The notes beneath the pieces were generated by a model. That model worked only from the letters and a program-made list of their open reading frames with translations, was not told the origin of the DNA and did no database searches. Positions 16,054 through 24,150 of a DNA stretch of 64,000 bases are shown here, piece by piece; positions within the stretch are counted from its first letter, which is position 1; each line of letters begins with the position of its first letter. This DNA is from Lachnoclostridium phytofermentans ISDg (GTDB taxonomy: Bacteria; Bacillota; Clostridia; Lachnospirales; Lachnospiraceae). The translations under genes were made by a program, and so were the position numbers. The stretch spans positions 2,062,001 through 2,126,000 of the forward strand of contig NC_010001.1 of the NCBI RefSeq assembly GCF_000018685.1, written 5' to 3'.

Positions 16054-19000
16054 TTACGAAACTTGTGTGATAACAAGATGTGCTGAAACAGGTCTTGTTC
16101 CACCGGCAAGGGGAGTGATAGTTAGTGCTGTTGAATTACCTGCCGGATTTCGTACGGTGAGTATTGAATTTATGACTGTTGTGGTTACAAGTGCCATACC
16201 TACAATCTGAGAAGTGCCTGTTGCTCGTCCGGCCACCGTATACGCTAAATCTGAGCCACCAAGCGTCAAAATCAATTGGCCTGCTTCGTCTACACTGACT
16301 TGAAACAATACTTGATACGTGCCAATTGCAGCCAAGTTAAATGAGCTGGGACCAGTACGGGTAATGGCTAAACCACTCGTAGGTCCATCTTGAGGAAAGC
16401 TTACATCTGTGCCAGGCGCAACTGTTGCTGAATTATCTGGAGGCATCAATGCAAAAAAGTCTGAAAAGTTTAATACTCCAGTAGCTCCAGTAGCACCTGC
16501 AGGACCAGTAGCACCAGTAGCTCCCGTGTCACCTGTTAATCCAGTGGCTCCTGTTGCACCAGTAGTACCCGTCGCTCCAGTATCACCTGCAGGACCAGTA
16601 GCACCAGTAGCTCCCGTGTCACCTGTTAATCCAGTGGCTCCTGTTGCACCAGTAGTACCTGTCGCTCCAGTATCACCTGTTGGACCGGTAGCACCAGTAG
16701 CTCCCGTATCACCTGTTGGACCGGTAGCACCTGTTGCACCTGTGTCGCCTGTTAATCCAGTGGCACCTATTGCACCAGTAGTACCCGTGGCTCCCGTATC
16801 ACCTGTTGGACCGGTAGCTCCAGTAGCTCCCGTATCACCTGTTGGGCCGGTAGCACCTGTAACTCCTGTGTCACCTGTTAATCCGGTAGCACCTGTTGCA
16901 CCAGTAGTACCCGTCGCTCCAGTATCACCCGTTGGACCGGTAGCACCTGTTGCACCTGTTAATCCAGTAGTACCTGTCGCTCCAGTATCACCTGTTGGAC
17001 CGGTTGCTCCAGTAGCTCCCGTGTCACCTGTTAATCCAGTGGCACCTGTTGCACCAGTAGTACCCGTCGCACCAGTATCACCTGTTGGGCCAGTAACACC
17101 TGTAGCACCTGTGTCACCTGTTAATCCAGTGGCACCTGTTGCACCAGTAGCACCAGTAGCACCAGTAGCTCCAGTATCACCTGTTGGACCGGTAGCACCA
17201 GTAGCTCCCGTATCACCTGTTGGACCGGTAGCACCTGTTGGACCGGTAGCACCTGTTGCACCTGTGTCGCCTGTTAATCCAGTAGCACCAGTAGCTCCCG
17301 TGTCACCTGTTAATCCAGTGGCACCTGTTGCACCAGTAGTACCCGTGGCTCCAGTATCACCCGTTGGACCGGTTGCTCCAGTAGCTCCCGTATCACCTGT
17401 TGGGCCGGTAGCACCTGTAACTCCTGTGTCACCTGTTGCTCCTGTTGCACCAGTAGTACCCGTCGCACCAGTATCACCCGTTGGACCGGTAGCACCTGTT
17501 GCACCTGTGTCGCCTGTTAATCCAGTAGTACCAGTAGCTCCAGTATCACCTGTTGGACCGGTTGCTCCAGTAGCTCCCGTGTCACCTGTTAATCCAGTGG
17601 CTCCTGTTGCACCAGTAGTACCCGTCGCACCAGTATCACCTGTATCACCTGTTGGGCCAGTAACACCTGTAGCTCCTGTGTCACCTGTTAATCCAGTGGC
17701 ACCTGTTGCACCAGTAGCTCCAGTATCACCTGTTGGACCGGTAGTACCAGTGGCTCCAGTATCACCCGTTGGACCGGTTGCTCCAGTAGCTCCCGTATCA
17801 CCTGTTGGGCCGGTAGCACCTGTAACTCCTGTGTCACCTGTTAATCCGGTTGCTCCTGTTGCACCAGTAGTACCCGTCGCTCCAGTATCACCCGTTGGAC
17901 CGGTAGCACCTGTTGCACCTGTGTCGCCTGTTAATCCAGTAGTACCAGTAGCTCCAGTATCACCTGTTGGACCGGTTGCTCCAGTAGCTCCCGTGTCACC
18001 TGTTAATCCAGTGGCTCCTGTTGCACCAGTATCACCTGTATCACCTGTTGGGCCGGTAGCACCTGTAACTCCTGTGTCACCTGTTAATCCGGTTGCTCCT
18101 GTTGCACCAGTAGTACCCGTCGCTCCAGTATCACCTGTTGGACCGGTTGCTCCAGTAGCTCCCGTATCACCTGTTGGACCGGTTGCTCCAGTAGCTCCCG
18201 TATCACCTGTTGGGCCGGTAGCACCTGTAGCACCTGTGTCACCTGTTAATCCGGTGGTTCCTGTTGCACCAGTAGTACCCGTCGCTCCCGTATCACCTGT
18301 TGGACCGGTTGCTCCAGTAGCTCCAGTATCACCTGTTGGACCGGTAGCACCTGTAGCACCTGTGTCGCCAGTTAATCCAGTAGCACCTGTAGCACCTGTG
18401 TCACCTGTTAATCCGGTTGCTCCAGTAGCTCCAGTATCACCTGTAGCACCTGTGTCACCTGTTAATCCGGTTGCTCCTGTTGCACCAGTAGTACCCGTCG
18501 CACCAGTATCACCTGCTGGACCGGTTGCACCAGTAGCTCCCGTGTCACCTGTTAATCCAGTAGCACCTGTTGCACCAGTAGTTCCCGTTGCTCCCGTATC
18601 ACCTGTTGGACCTGTAGTACCGGTTGCCCCTGTATCGCCTGTTGGGCCGGTAGCACCAGTAGCTCCTATGTCGCCTGTTAATCCAGTAGCACCTGTTGCT
18701 CCCGTGTCACCTGTTAATCCAGTAGCACCAGTAGCTCCTGTGTCACCTGTTAATCCGGTGGTTCCTGTTGCACCAGTAGTACCAGTCGCTCCCGTATCAC
18801 CTGTTGGGCCGGTAGCACCAGTAGCACCTGTGTCGCCTGTTAATCCGGTTGCTCCTGTTGCACCAGTAGTACCCGTCGCTCCCGTATCACCTGTTGAACC
18901 GGTAGCACCTGTTGCACCTGTGTCGCCTGTTAATCCAGTGGCACCTGCTGCACCAGTAGCTCCTGTGTCACCTGTTAATCCGGTAGTACCTGTTGCACCA

Positions 19001-19500
19001 GTAGTTCCCATTGCTCCCGTATCACCTGTTGGACCGGTAGCACCGGTTGTCCCTGTGTCGCCTGTTGGGCCGGTAGCACCTGTTGGACCAGTAGCTCCTG
19101 TGTCGCCTGTTAATCCAGTTGCCCCTGTTGGTCCTTTTGGTCCTTTTGGTCCTGTTAGACAACAACACTGTTTACAATGACAATTTCGGTCATAATCGCA
19201 GTCATCACAATCACAATCACAATTGCGCTCGCAATAATTATTGCGGTCGCACTCTCGGTTGTGTTCGCAATTATTATATCGGTCACACTCTCGGTCGTAC
19301 TCGCAATCGTACTCGCAATCGTTATCGCAGCCGTCACAATCGTAATCGTGCTTGTAATCATAATTGCGGTCGTGTTTACAATCAAAATCGTGTTCGCAAT
19401 CATTATCTCGGTCGTGTTCACAATCGCACTCGCAATCGTTATTACGGTCACAAACAAAGTCGCGTTTATATCTTTTGTTATAATTTTCAAAAAATGACAT
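16054..19500 (-). CDS. Giant collagen-like exosporium glycoprotein (BclA-like)
   Basis: About 1148 residues. The start ATG 19500 has GAGGTG six bases upstream. Layout: residues 1-15 (MSFFENYNKRYKRDF); about 16-112 a low-complexity tract rich in Asp, Cys, Asn, His and Arg (CDRNNDCECDCEHDRDND type); then QCCCLTGPKGPKGPTG leading into about 295 uninterrupted Gly-X-Y triplets, mostly GATGATGPTGDTGATGTTG and GLTGDTG. The last 140 residues form a C-terminal beta-sandwich of BclA type (FSDFFALMPPDN, GTYQVLFQVSVDEAGQL). In Bacillus and Clostridioides such proteins trimerise and form hair-like spore-surface filaments, O-glycosylated on Thr. A sigma-K-like promoter precedes it and a glycosyltransferase gene lies upstream. 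The repeats make length variation likely. Confidence 0.9.
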   Translation of the reverse strand: MSFFENYNKRYKRDFVCDRNNDCECDCEHDRDNDCEHDFDCKHDRNYDYKHDYDCDGCDNDCEYDCEYDRECDRYNNCEHNRECDRNNYCERNCDCDCDDCDYDRNCHCKQCCCLTGPKGPKGPTGATGLTGDTGATGPTGATGPTGDTGTTGATGPTGDTGAMGTTGATGTTGLTGDTGATGAAGATGLTGDTGATGATGSTGDTGATGTTGATGATGLTGDTGATGATGPTGDTGATGTTGATGTTGLTGDTGATGATGLTGDTGATGATGLTGDIGATGATGPTGDTGATGTTGPTGDTGATGTTGATGATGLTGDTGATGATGPAGDTGATGTTGATGATGLTGDTGATGDTGATGATGLTGDTGATGATGLTGDTGATGATGPTGDTGATGATGPTGDTGATGTTGATGTTGLTGDTGATGATGPTGDTGATGATGPTGDTGATGATGPTGDTGATGTTGATGATGLTGDTGVTGATGPTGDTGDTGATGATGLTGDTGATGATGPTGDTGATGTTGLTGDTGATGATGPTGDTGATGTTGATGATGLTGDTGVTGATGPTGDTGATGATGPTGDTGATGTTGPTGDTGATGATGATGLTGDTGATGVTGPTGDTGDTGATGTTGATGATGLTGDTGATGATGPTGDTGATGTTGLTGDTGATGATGPTGDTGATGTTGATGATGDTGVTGATGPTGDTGATGATGPTGDTGATGTTGATGATGLTGDTGATGATGLTGDTGATGATGPTGATGPTGDTGATGATGPTGDTGATGATGATGATGATGLTGDTGATGVTGPTGDTGATGTTGATGATGLTGDTGATGATGPTGDTGATGTTGLTGATGATGPTGDTGATGTTGATGATGLTGDTGVTGATGPTGDTGATGATGPTGDTGATGTTGAIGATGLTGDTGATGATGPTGDTGATGATGPTGDTGATGTTGATGATGLTGDTGATGATGPAGDTGATGTTGATGATGLTGDTGATGATGPAGATGATGVLNFSDFFALMPPDNSATVAPGTDVSFPQDGPTSGLAITRTGPSSFNLAAIGTYQVLFQVSVDEAGQLILTLGGSDLAYTVAGRATGTSQIVGMALVTTTVINSILTVRNPAGNSTALTITPLAGGTRPVSAHLVITQVS
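16477..19156 (-). repeat. Collagen-coding tandem repeat array
   Basis: About 2.7 kb of near-identical 9-, 18- and 27-base units encoding Gly-X-Y triplets, dominated by GATGATGPTG and GLTGDTG blocks. Larger modules recur many times with only silent changes, showing recent expansion and homogenisation. It also produces a spurious open frame on the opposite strand (Val-Ala-Pro-Val repeats). Confidence 0.95.
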
Positions 19501-19526
19501 TATATTCACCTCGCTCGTATAATTTT

Positions 19527-19544
19527 TTAGACAATATTGTCTAA
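19527..19544. repeat. 18-bp perfect palindrome in the collagen gene leader
   Basis: TTAGACAATATTGTCTAA lies between the sigma-K-like promoter and the ribosome site of the collagen-like gene, at or just after the expected transcription start. It could be an operator for a dimeric regulator or a small 5' hairpin. Confidence 0.55.
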
Positions 19545-19546
19545 TT

Positions 19547-19575
19547 TATTATATGAAGAGGGGAAGAAATGAGTT
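19547..19575 (-). promoter_or_regulatory. Sigma-K-like late-sporulation promoter
   Basis: On the minus strand, AAC (19573-19575) is followed after 17 bases by CATATAATA (19547-19555), matching the sigma-K form AC, 16-17 spacer, CATAnnnTA. It overlaps the 3' end of the glycosyltransferase gene and lies about 45 bases before the collagen-like start codon. Mother-cell expression during sporulation fits an exosporium protein. This is based on consensus only. Confidence 0.55.
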
Positions 19576-20656
19576 AATAAGATTTGTCTTGTTTCAATGA
19601 TGCAAAATAATTTCTGTTGTATAAAACTGCATTTGAATTTGGCTTATACTTAGCAGCAGCTTCATTAAACAAAACCGCTTTTTCAATTTCACCCAATTTA
19701 TCGTAACATACAGACAATTCAAGATTCGGTATAAAGCCCCAATAATCATTGAGTAAAAAGCCTAATGTGTTTGGTTTTTCCAAGTGAGTAGCTAATAAAA
19801 ACCACTTTGAAGCCTTTTGGTAGTCATTTTTATTTATATAGAAATATCCAAATTCACAACATATTTCTGCTCTGGGTGCATCATAGTTAAAGCTTCTTAT
19901 TAGTGACTTAAGGACTTTATCTTCTTGATTAAGCATTTTGTAGCATAATGCCAAGCTGTAGCAGGAAGCTATATTATCTTCTACCCACCCCAACTTACCT
20001 TCAAGAAATTGCTCAAAATAATAAATAGCTTCTATATATCTTTTGTGGTCTTTTAACTCACGTGCAAAATAATATAGACTTCTCGGACTAAGTTTTTTGC
20101 CCTCTTGTACTTGATTTTCGTAAATTTTCAAATTTCGGTCGGTGTAAGTGGCTTCTTTTTTATGTGTTATGAAAATATCATTGGCATAATATATGTTACC
20201 TCTAAGTTCAACGTATTCGTGTATGGGATCATTCCATACGTAATTTTTTTCTCTTTTAAACAACCGTCCTCTTGTTGAAGTTAAAATTGGGTTGTTGTCT
20301 TTATCAAAATGAGTATTATATTTAAACGTAACAATATCAATATTTGTATCTAATTCACTTTTTAGTTTTAATATTTTTTGTTTGTCTTCTTCGGTTATGA
20401 TATCATCGGCATCTAACCACATCTGATACTCTTTGGTTGCTTTTGAAAAAGAGTAATTTCTCGCTAAAGAAAAATCATTTGCCCATTCAAAGTCATATAC
20501 TTTATCGGTATATTGATAGGCAATCTCTTTTGTTTTGTCTGTCGATCCTGTATCTACCATAATAATTTCATCTACCACATCTTTTGCACTTTCAAGACAT
20601 CTTGATAAAACATCTTCTTCATTTTTAACAATCATACATAAACTAATAGTAATCAT
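19574..20656 (-). CDS. Family 2 glycosyltransferase with TPR-like C-terminus
   Basis: About 360 residues. The start at 20656 was chosen because GGAG lies 7 bases upstream and the GT2 fold begins at once (MITISLCMIVKNEEDVLSRC). Residues about 1-100 hold the GT-A nucleotide-sugar site: MVDTGSTDKT and WLDADD (DxD metal motif). Residues about 190-345 form TPR-like helical pairs (SLYYFARELKDHKRYIEAI and so on). This architecture is known for SunS-like and other peptide- or protein-glycosylating enzymes. It sits directly upstream of, and in the same direction as, the collagen-like gene. That parallels the sgtA-bclA3 pair of Clostridioides difficile, so glycosylation of collagen Thr residues is the likely job (inference). 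Confidence 0.85.
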   Translation of the reverse strand: MITISLCMIVKNEEDVLSRCLESAKDVVDEIIMVDTGSTDKTKEIAYQYTDKVYDFEWANDFSLARNYSFSKATKEYQMWLDADDIITEEDKQKILKLKSELDTNIDIVTFKYNTHFDKDNNPILTSTRGRLFKREKNYVWNDPIHEYVELRGNIYYANDIFITHKKEATYTDRNLKIYENQVQEGKKLSPRSLYYFARELKDHKRYIEAIYYFEQFLEGKLGWVEDNIASCYSLALCYKMLNQEDKVLKSLIRSFNYDAPRAEICCEFGYFYINKNDYQKASKWFLLATHLEKPNTLGFLLNDYWGFIPNLELSVCYDKLGEIEKAVLFNEAAAKYKPNSNAVLYNRNYFASLKQDKSY

Positions 20657-20853
20657 TTTAATCTCCAAATCAGTGTAGTGAGTTGACACTTTAAACTTTT
20701 ATTTTCAATTATTATATTTTATGTACATACTTATAGAATTGTGAATAAATACACATACCTGTTTTGATTTAACCCAAGTCACTAATAATTTGTTTCAGTT
20801 ATTTTACTTTTGCGTATTAAAGCTTATGAAAGATGCCCTCAGCATAAACTCTA

Positions 20854-20897
20854 TTGACAAATAAATACTTCGGGTGTAGAATTAATTTAATTCGAAG
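20854..20897 (+). promoter_or_regulatory. MarR gene promoter and probable autoregulatory operator
   Basis: The promoter is TTGACA (20854-20859), 17-bp spacer, TAGAAT (20877-20882). Within and just after it are CTTCG (20868) and CGAAG (20893). The 17-base stretch ATACTTCGGGTGTAGAA closely resembles ATACTTCGGACGTGGAA upstream of the ArsA operon, so both may be bound by the MarR protein encoded here. Confidence 0.65.
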
Positions 20898-20908
20898 GAG
20901 GAAATATA

Positions 20909-21400
20909 TTGCAGTTAAATCAAAATAGTATAGAAGATATTTTATTTGAGTACGTGGAACAGTTTCGCCTTATTATTTCTCCGGAGACTTGGGGAAATGT
21001 CTTGATGGAGTGCTCAAAAAATGAAATGCTGGTGTTACTTTTTCTCTACCGAAAGGGAGAAAGCAATATGTCACAAGTTGCCGAGTATCTCAATACACCT
21101 CTAAACACAGCCACAGGTATTATTACCCGAATGGAGAATAAGAAGATGGTTTCGAGGAACCGTAATTCGGATGATAAACGGGTGGTAACCATTATATTAA
21201 CTGACATCGGGAAGCAACAAATTGACGGAATTATCAAGAATTTTGCACGGTATGGTCAGCGGTTGATGGATGATTTGACACAAGACGAATTGAAGATCCT
21301 TATGTGTGTTATGGATAAAGTACTTAATATGCTACGTGATGTGCAACACCAGGATAACCAAGAGATGACTAAAAAGATAAGAAAGATACCAATTGAATAA
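20909..21400 (+). CDS. MarR-family transcriptional regulator
   Basis: A 163-residue winged-helix dimer-type regulator. It starts at TTG 20909 behind GGAGG. The core motifs are MLVLLFLYRKGESNMSQVAEYLN (recognition helix region) and VSRNRNSDDKRVVTIILTDIG (the wing, D-x-R). Long terminal helices form the dimer interface. It is transcribed alone (terminator at 21421) and followed by the ArsA-like operon. A similar operator-like site before both units suggests it represses itself and that operon, with induction by an unknown ligand. Confidence 0.88.
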   Translation: MQLNQNSIEDILFEYVEQFRLIISPETWGNVLMECSKNEMLVLLFLYRKGESNMSQVAEYLNTPLNTATGIITRMENKKMVSRNRNSDDKRVVTIILTDIGKQQIDGIIKNFARYGQRLMDDLTQDELKILMCVMDKVLNMLRDVQHQDNQEMTKKIRKIPIE

Positions 21401-21418
21401 AAAATCAAAGATTAGAGA

Positions 21419-21443
21419 GTGCGAACCAAAGGTTCGCTTTTCT
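21419..21443 (+). terminator. Terminator after the MarR gene
   Basis: GCGAACC, loop AAA, GGTTCGC (21421-21437), then TTTTCT. It separates the MarR transcript from the ArsA operon. Confidence 0.85.
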
Positions 21444-21452
21444 AAAAAAATA

Positions 21453-21508
21453 TACTTCGGACGTGGAAATATTCGAAGATTGAAGTTTAATATAAGAATT
21501 ATTAGAAT
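21453..21508 (+). promoter_or_regulatory. ArsA operon promoter with MarR-type operator
   Basis: ATACTTCGGACGTGGAA (21453) plus CGAAG (21474) forms an inverted-repeat-like site shared with the MarR promoter. Immediately after it comes TTGAAG (21480-21485), 17-bp spacer, TAGAAT (21503-21508). Confidence 0.6.
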
Positions 21509-21584
21509 TGGATATTTAGAAAAGAAATGAAAAAGGAAAAACTAAATGAAGTTTATGAGAACATAAAAATGGAGGTATTTTTTT

Positions 21585-22766
21585 ATGACCAGAATGCTTA
21601 TATTCACCGGTAAAGGCGGTGTCGGAAAAACAAGTGTCGCCGCTGCACATGCCAGAAATTCATCCAATGAAGGTAAAAAGACCCTAATTGTAAGTACTGA
21701 CATGGCTCATAATCTTAATGACATATTTAACCTACGTATCGGAAAAAGCATTCAGGAAGTATCCGACAATCTATATGCTCTTGAGATTGATCCGAATTAT
21801 ATTATGCAGGAAGATTTTGCAGATATGAAACAGGCGTTTACAAAAAAAATTGAATCATTCGGAATTCCGATGGGTAATATTGGACAGTTATCAATGTTTC
21901 CCGGAATGGATGAACTCTTTTCACTCTTGAAGCTTATGGAAATCCATGCAAGTGGAGAATATGATCGAATCATCGTTGATTGTGCTCCGACAGGGGAAAC
22001 TCTTGCACTACTTAAATTTCCGGAGCTGCTTGCTTGGTATATGGAAAAGTTCTTTCCGATAGGTAAAGTTGCCATGAGGATTTTAGCACCGATATCAAAG
22101 ACTTTTTTCAAGATCCAATTACCAGATAATAATGCCATGACTGATATTGAGAAATTATATCTGAAGCTGATAGAGTTACAGGATTTTTTAAAAGACCGTC
22201 AAACAACATCAATTCGGATCGTTACTATGCCAGAAAAAATGGTGGTTGAAGAGACAAAGCGAAACTTTATGTATATGCACCTATATGATTATCACGTAGA
22301 TGGTATTTATATTAACCGCATTTTACCTAAATATATGGATAATCCGTTCTTCAATGAATGGATAGCCATTCAAAATCAATATATTGAAGAACTAGAGGCG
22401 GTTTTTGAAGGTATTCCTATTTATAAAATCCCTTGGTTTGACACGGATTTGAATGGTTTATCCGGTGTAGATCGTATTGAACAAAATGCCCTGAAAGGTA
22501 GGGATGTTTTTGGTGTACATGAGGAGTTGTTTAGTCAATGCTTCGAAAAAGTCGAAACCGGTTACAATCTACTATTAAAGCTTCCGTTTATTGAAAAGGG
22601 AGAACTGAGTCTACACGAATCTGGAACAGATATTATCCTTAAGATTGGAAACTTCAAAAGGTGTATACCGAAACCTAATTCCTTAAGAAATTATGTTGTA
22701 TCAGGTGCGAGGTTATCTGAGGGCATATTAACGGTTAATTTTATGGAAGGAGAGATAAGGCAATGA
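21585..22766 (+). CDS. ArsA/GET3-family ATPase, first copy
   Basis: A 393-residue single-domain ArsA-type ATPase. The deviant P-loop FTGKGGVGKTS is at residues 7-17, the switch motif reads STDMAHNLNDIF (family consensus TDPAHS), and the family signature appears as VDCAPTGETLALLKFPE. The C-terminal about 80 residues resemble the small beta domain of bacterial ArsA/GET3 proteins (LLKLPFIEKGELSL). Known ArsA has two such halves fused and drives arsenite export with ArsB, while GET3 targets tail-anchored proteins. Here no arsB, arsD or arsR is present. The stop overlaps the next start as ATGA. The function is therefore unassigned, and pairing with the copy at 22993 is likely. Confidence 0.85.
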   Translation: MTRMLIFTGKGGVGKTSVAAAHARNSSNEGKKTLIVSTDMAHNLNDIFNLRIGKSIQEVSDNLYALEIDPNYIMQEDFADMKQAFTKKIESFGIPMGNIGQLSMFPGMDELFSLLKLMEIHASGEYDRIIVDCAPTGETLALLKFPELLAWYMEKFFPIGKVAMRILAPISKTFFKIQLPDNNAMTDIEKLYLKLIELQDFLKDRQTTSIRIVTMPEKMVVEETKRNFMYMHLYDYHVDGIYINRILPKYMDNPFFNEWIAIQNQYIEELEAVFEGIPIYKIPWFDTDLNGLSGVDRIEQNALKGRDVFGVHEELFSQCFEKVETGYNLLLKLPFIEKGELSLHESGTDIILKIGNFKRCIPKPNSLRNYVVSGARLSEGILTVNFMEGEIRQ

Positions 22767-22993
22767 ATCGAACCGATATAATGGTATTTTCGCAAAAGAT
22801 GATGGAAGCAAAAAAGATGGAGGTAGAGGCACTAATGTATCTGTTACCGGAGCAGACTCAAGACCATATGAAAGTAATTGGAAAAGAACTGGAGTCCATG
22901 ATCAAAGAGTGCTTTGTGGTACCTGAAGGAACTCAGCAGAAAAAATCGAAAAAAGCTTCTACATCAGGAACTAGAAAGGTGGATATCGATTGA
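22763..22993 (+). CDS. Small charged helical protein between two ArsA ATPases
   Basis: 76 residues (MNRTDIMVFSQKMMEAKKME...), predicted mostly helical with a Met/Lys/Glu-rich first half and a basic, disordered tail (QQKKSKKASTSGTRK). It overlaps both neighbours (ATGA at 22763; TGATG at 22991), so all three proteins should be made in fixed ratio. No family is recognised. Its position suggests an adaptor or regulator of the ATPase pair. Confidence 0.75.
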   Translation: MNRTDIMVFSQKMMEAKKMEVEALMYLLPEQTQDHMKVIGKELESMIKECFVVPEGTQQKKSKKASTSGTRKVDID

Positions 22994-24150
22994 TGAGAAT
23001 AATATTATATACCGGAAAAGGTGGAGTAGGAAAGACTAGTATCAGTGCAGCCACTGCTGTTAAGCTTGCCCAAGAAGGTAAAAAAGTCTTGATAATGAGC
23101 ACTGACCAAGCTCACAGCCTGGGAGATTCATTAGGTTTTTCGTTAAATGGGATACCTCAAACAATTGCTCCCAATTTGGACGCCCTTGAAATTGATGTTG
23201 TTGAAGAAAATGAGAAAGCATGGGGGAACTTTAAGGGATTTTTCAAGGAGTTACTTACATCTCGAGCTGAAGGTGGCATTGAAACGGAGGAGCTTCTTGT
23301 CTTTCCTGGATTAGAAGAATTGTTCGCACTGTTCAAAATATTAGAAATATATGAGAATGAACAATATGATGTGCTAATAGTTGATTGTGCACCCACAGGA
23401 GAAACGCTAGCCCTTCTTAAATTCCCGGAATTGTTTGGGGATGTGATCAGCAAGGCTTTACCTATGAAAAGAAAGACTGCTAAAATTGCACGACCATTAG
23501 TGAAAACATTGACTAAGATACCAATGCCAAAGGATGAAGTCTTTGATGATTTTGAGCGGTTAATGGATAAGTTAGGGCGACTACAGGTGCTGATGCTTAA
23601 TAAAGATATCGTATCTTTACGGATTGTTACTACGCCTGAGAAAATCGTCATCAGTGAAACGAAAAGAAATTACACCTGCTTGCACCTGTATAACTATAAT
23701 GTGGATGCAATCATTATAAATAAGGTGTACCCTAAAGAAGCTTTAGAAGGCTATTTTAATAAATGGGTAAAATTACAGAAGGATGGTCTAAATGAGATTA
23801 GAGAAAGCTTCAGAGAAATTCCAGTGTTTGAACTTCAATTACAAAAGCAGGAATTAAAAACAATCCCGATACTTGAAAATCTGAGTAGTTTATACGGAAC
23901 ATACAATCCCATTGATGTATTGGCAAAGGAGGAAATATATACGATAAATAAAGATGGAGATATCTATATAATGGCGATCAGCCTTCCTTTTGTTGATAAA
24001 TCAGAGATGGATTTAGTGCAACAAAACGGAGAAATTCAAATTTCATTTAAGAACGAAAAACGCTGCCTAACACCCCCGGATTATCTGAAAGACAAAGAGA
24101 TATCAAGTGCTAAAATGGAACAGGGTAAGTTAATCATATATTTTGAGTAA
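22993..24150 (+). CDS. ArsA/GET3-family ATPase, second copy
   Basis: A 385-residue paralog of the ATPase at 21585. The start ATG 22993 overlaps the preceding stop; a TTG three bases earlier is less likely. Motifs are YTGKGGVGKTS, STDQAHSLGDS and VDCAPTGETLALLKFPE, with a C-terminal small domain (ISLPFVDKSEMDL). The two copies share the same order of motifs and length, so they are products of duplication and may act as a heterodimer, equivalent to the two halves of fused ArsA. The reading frame of an NRPS fragment begins across its stop codon, marking a recombination junction just after it. Confidence 0.85.
   Translation: MRIILYTGKGGVGKTSISAATAVKLAQEGKKVLIMSTDQAHSLGDSLGFSLNGIPQTIAPNLDALEIDVVEENEKAWGNFKGFFKELLTSRAEGGIETEELLVFPGLEELFALFKILEIYENEQYDVLIVDCAPTGETLALLKFPELFGDVISKALPMKRKTAKIARPLVKTLTKIPMPKDEVFDDFERLMDKLGRLQVLMLNKDIVSLRIVTTPEKIVISETKRNYTCLHLYNYNVDAIIINKVYPKEALEGYFNKWVKLQKDGLNEIRESFREIPVFELQLQKQELKTIPILENLSSLYGTYNPIDVLAKEEIYTINKDGDIYIMAISLPFVDKSEMDLVQQNGEIQISFKNEKRCLTPPDYLKDKEISSAKMEQGKLIIYFE

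Noticed and set aside
16477..19156. Dense short repeats that could suggest a CRISPR array
   Set aside because: The units are contiguous and in-frame with no unique spacers, and they encode collagen triplets.
16409..19180. Long plus-strand open frame encoding Val-Ala-Pro-Val-Ser-Pro repeats opposite the collagen-like gene
   Set aside because: It is the exact complement of the Gly-X-Y codon repeat; it has no ribosome site and no non-repetitive domain. The minus-strand frame has a proper start, distinct ends and a recognisable C-terminal domain.
19119..19544. Arg/Asn/His-rich open frames on both strands over the start of the collagen-like gene
   Set aside because: They are alternate-frame readings of the Asp/Cys-rich repeat tract, without ribosome sites or promoters.
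21585..24150. Assignment of the ArsA-like genes to a classical arsenite-resistance operon
   Set aside because: No arsB/acr3, arsC, arsD or ArsR-type regulator is present; the regulator is MarR-type, so arsenic export is not supported.
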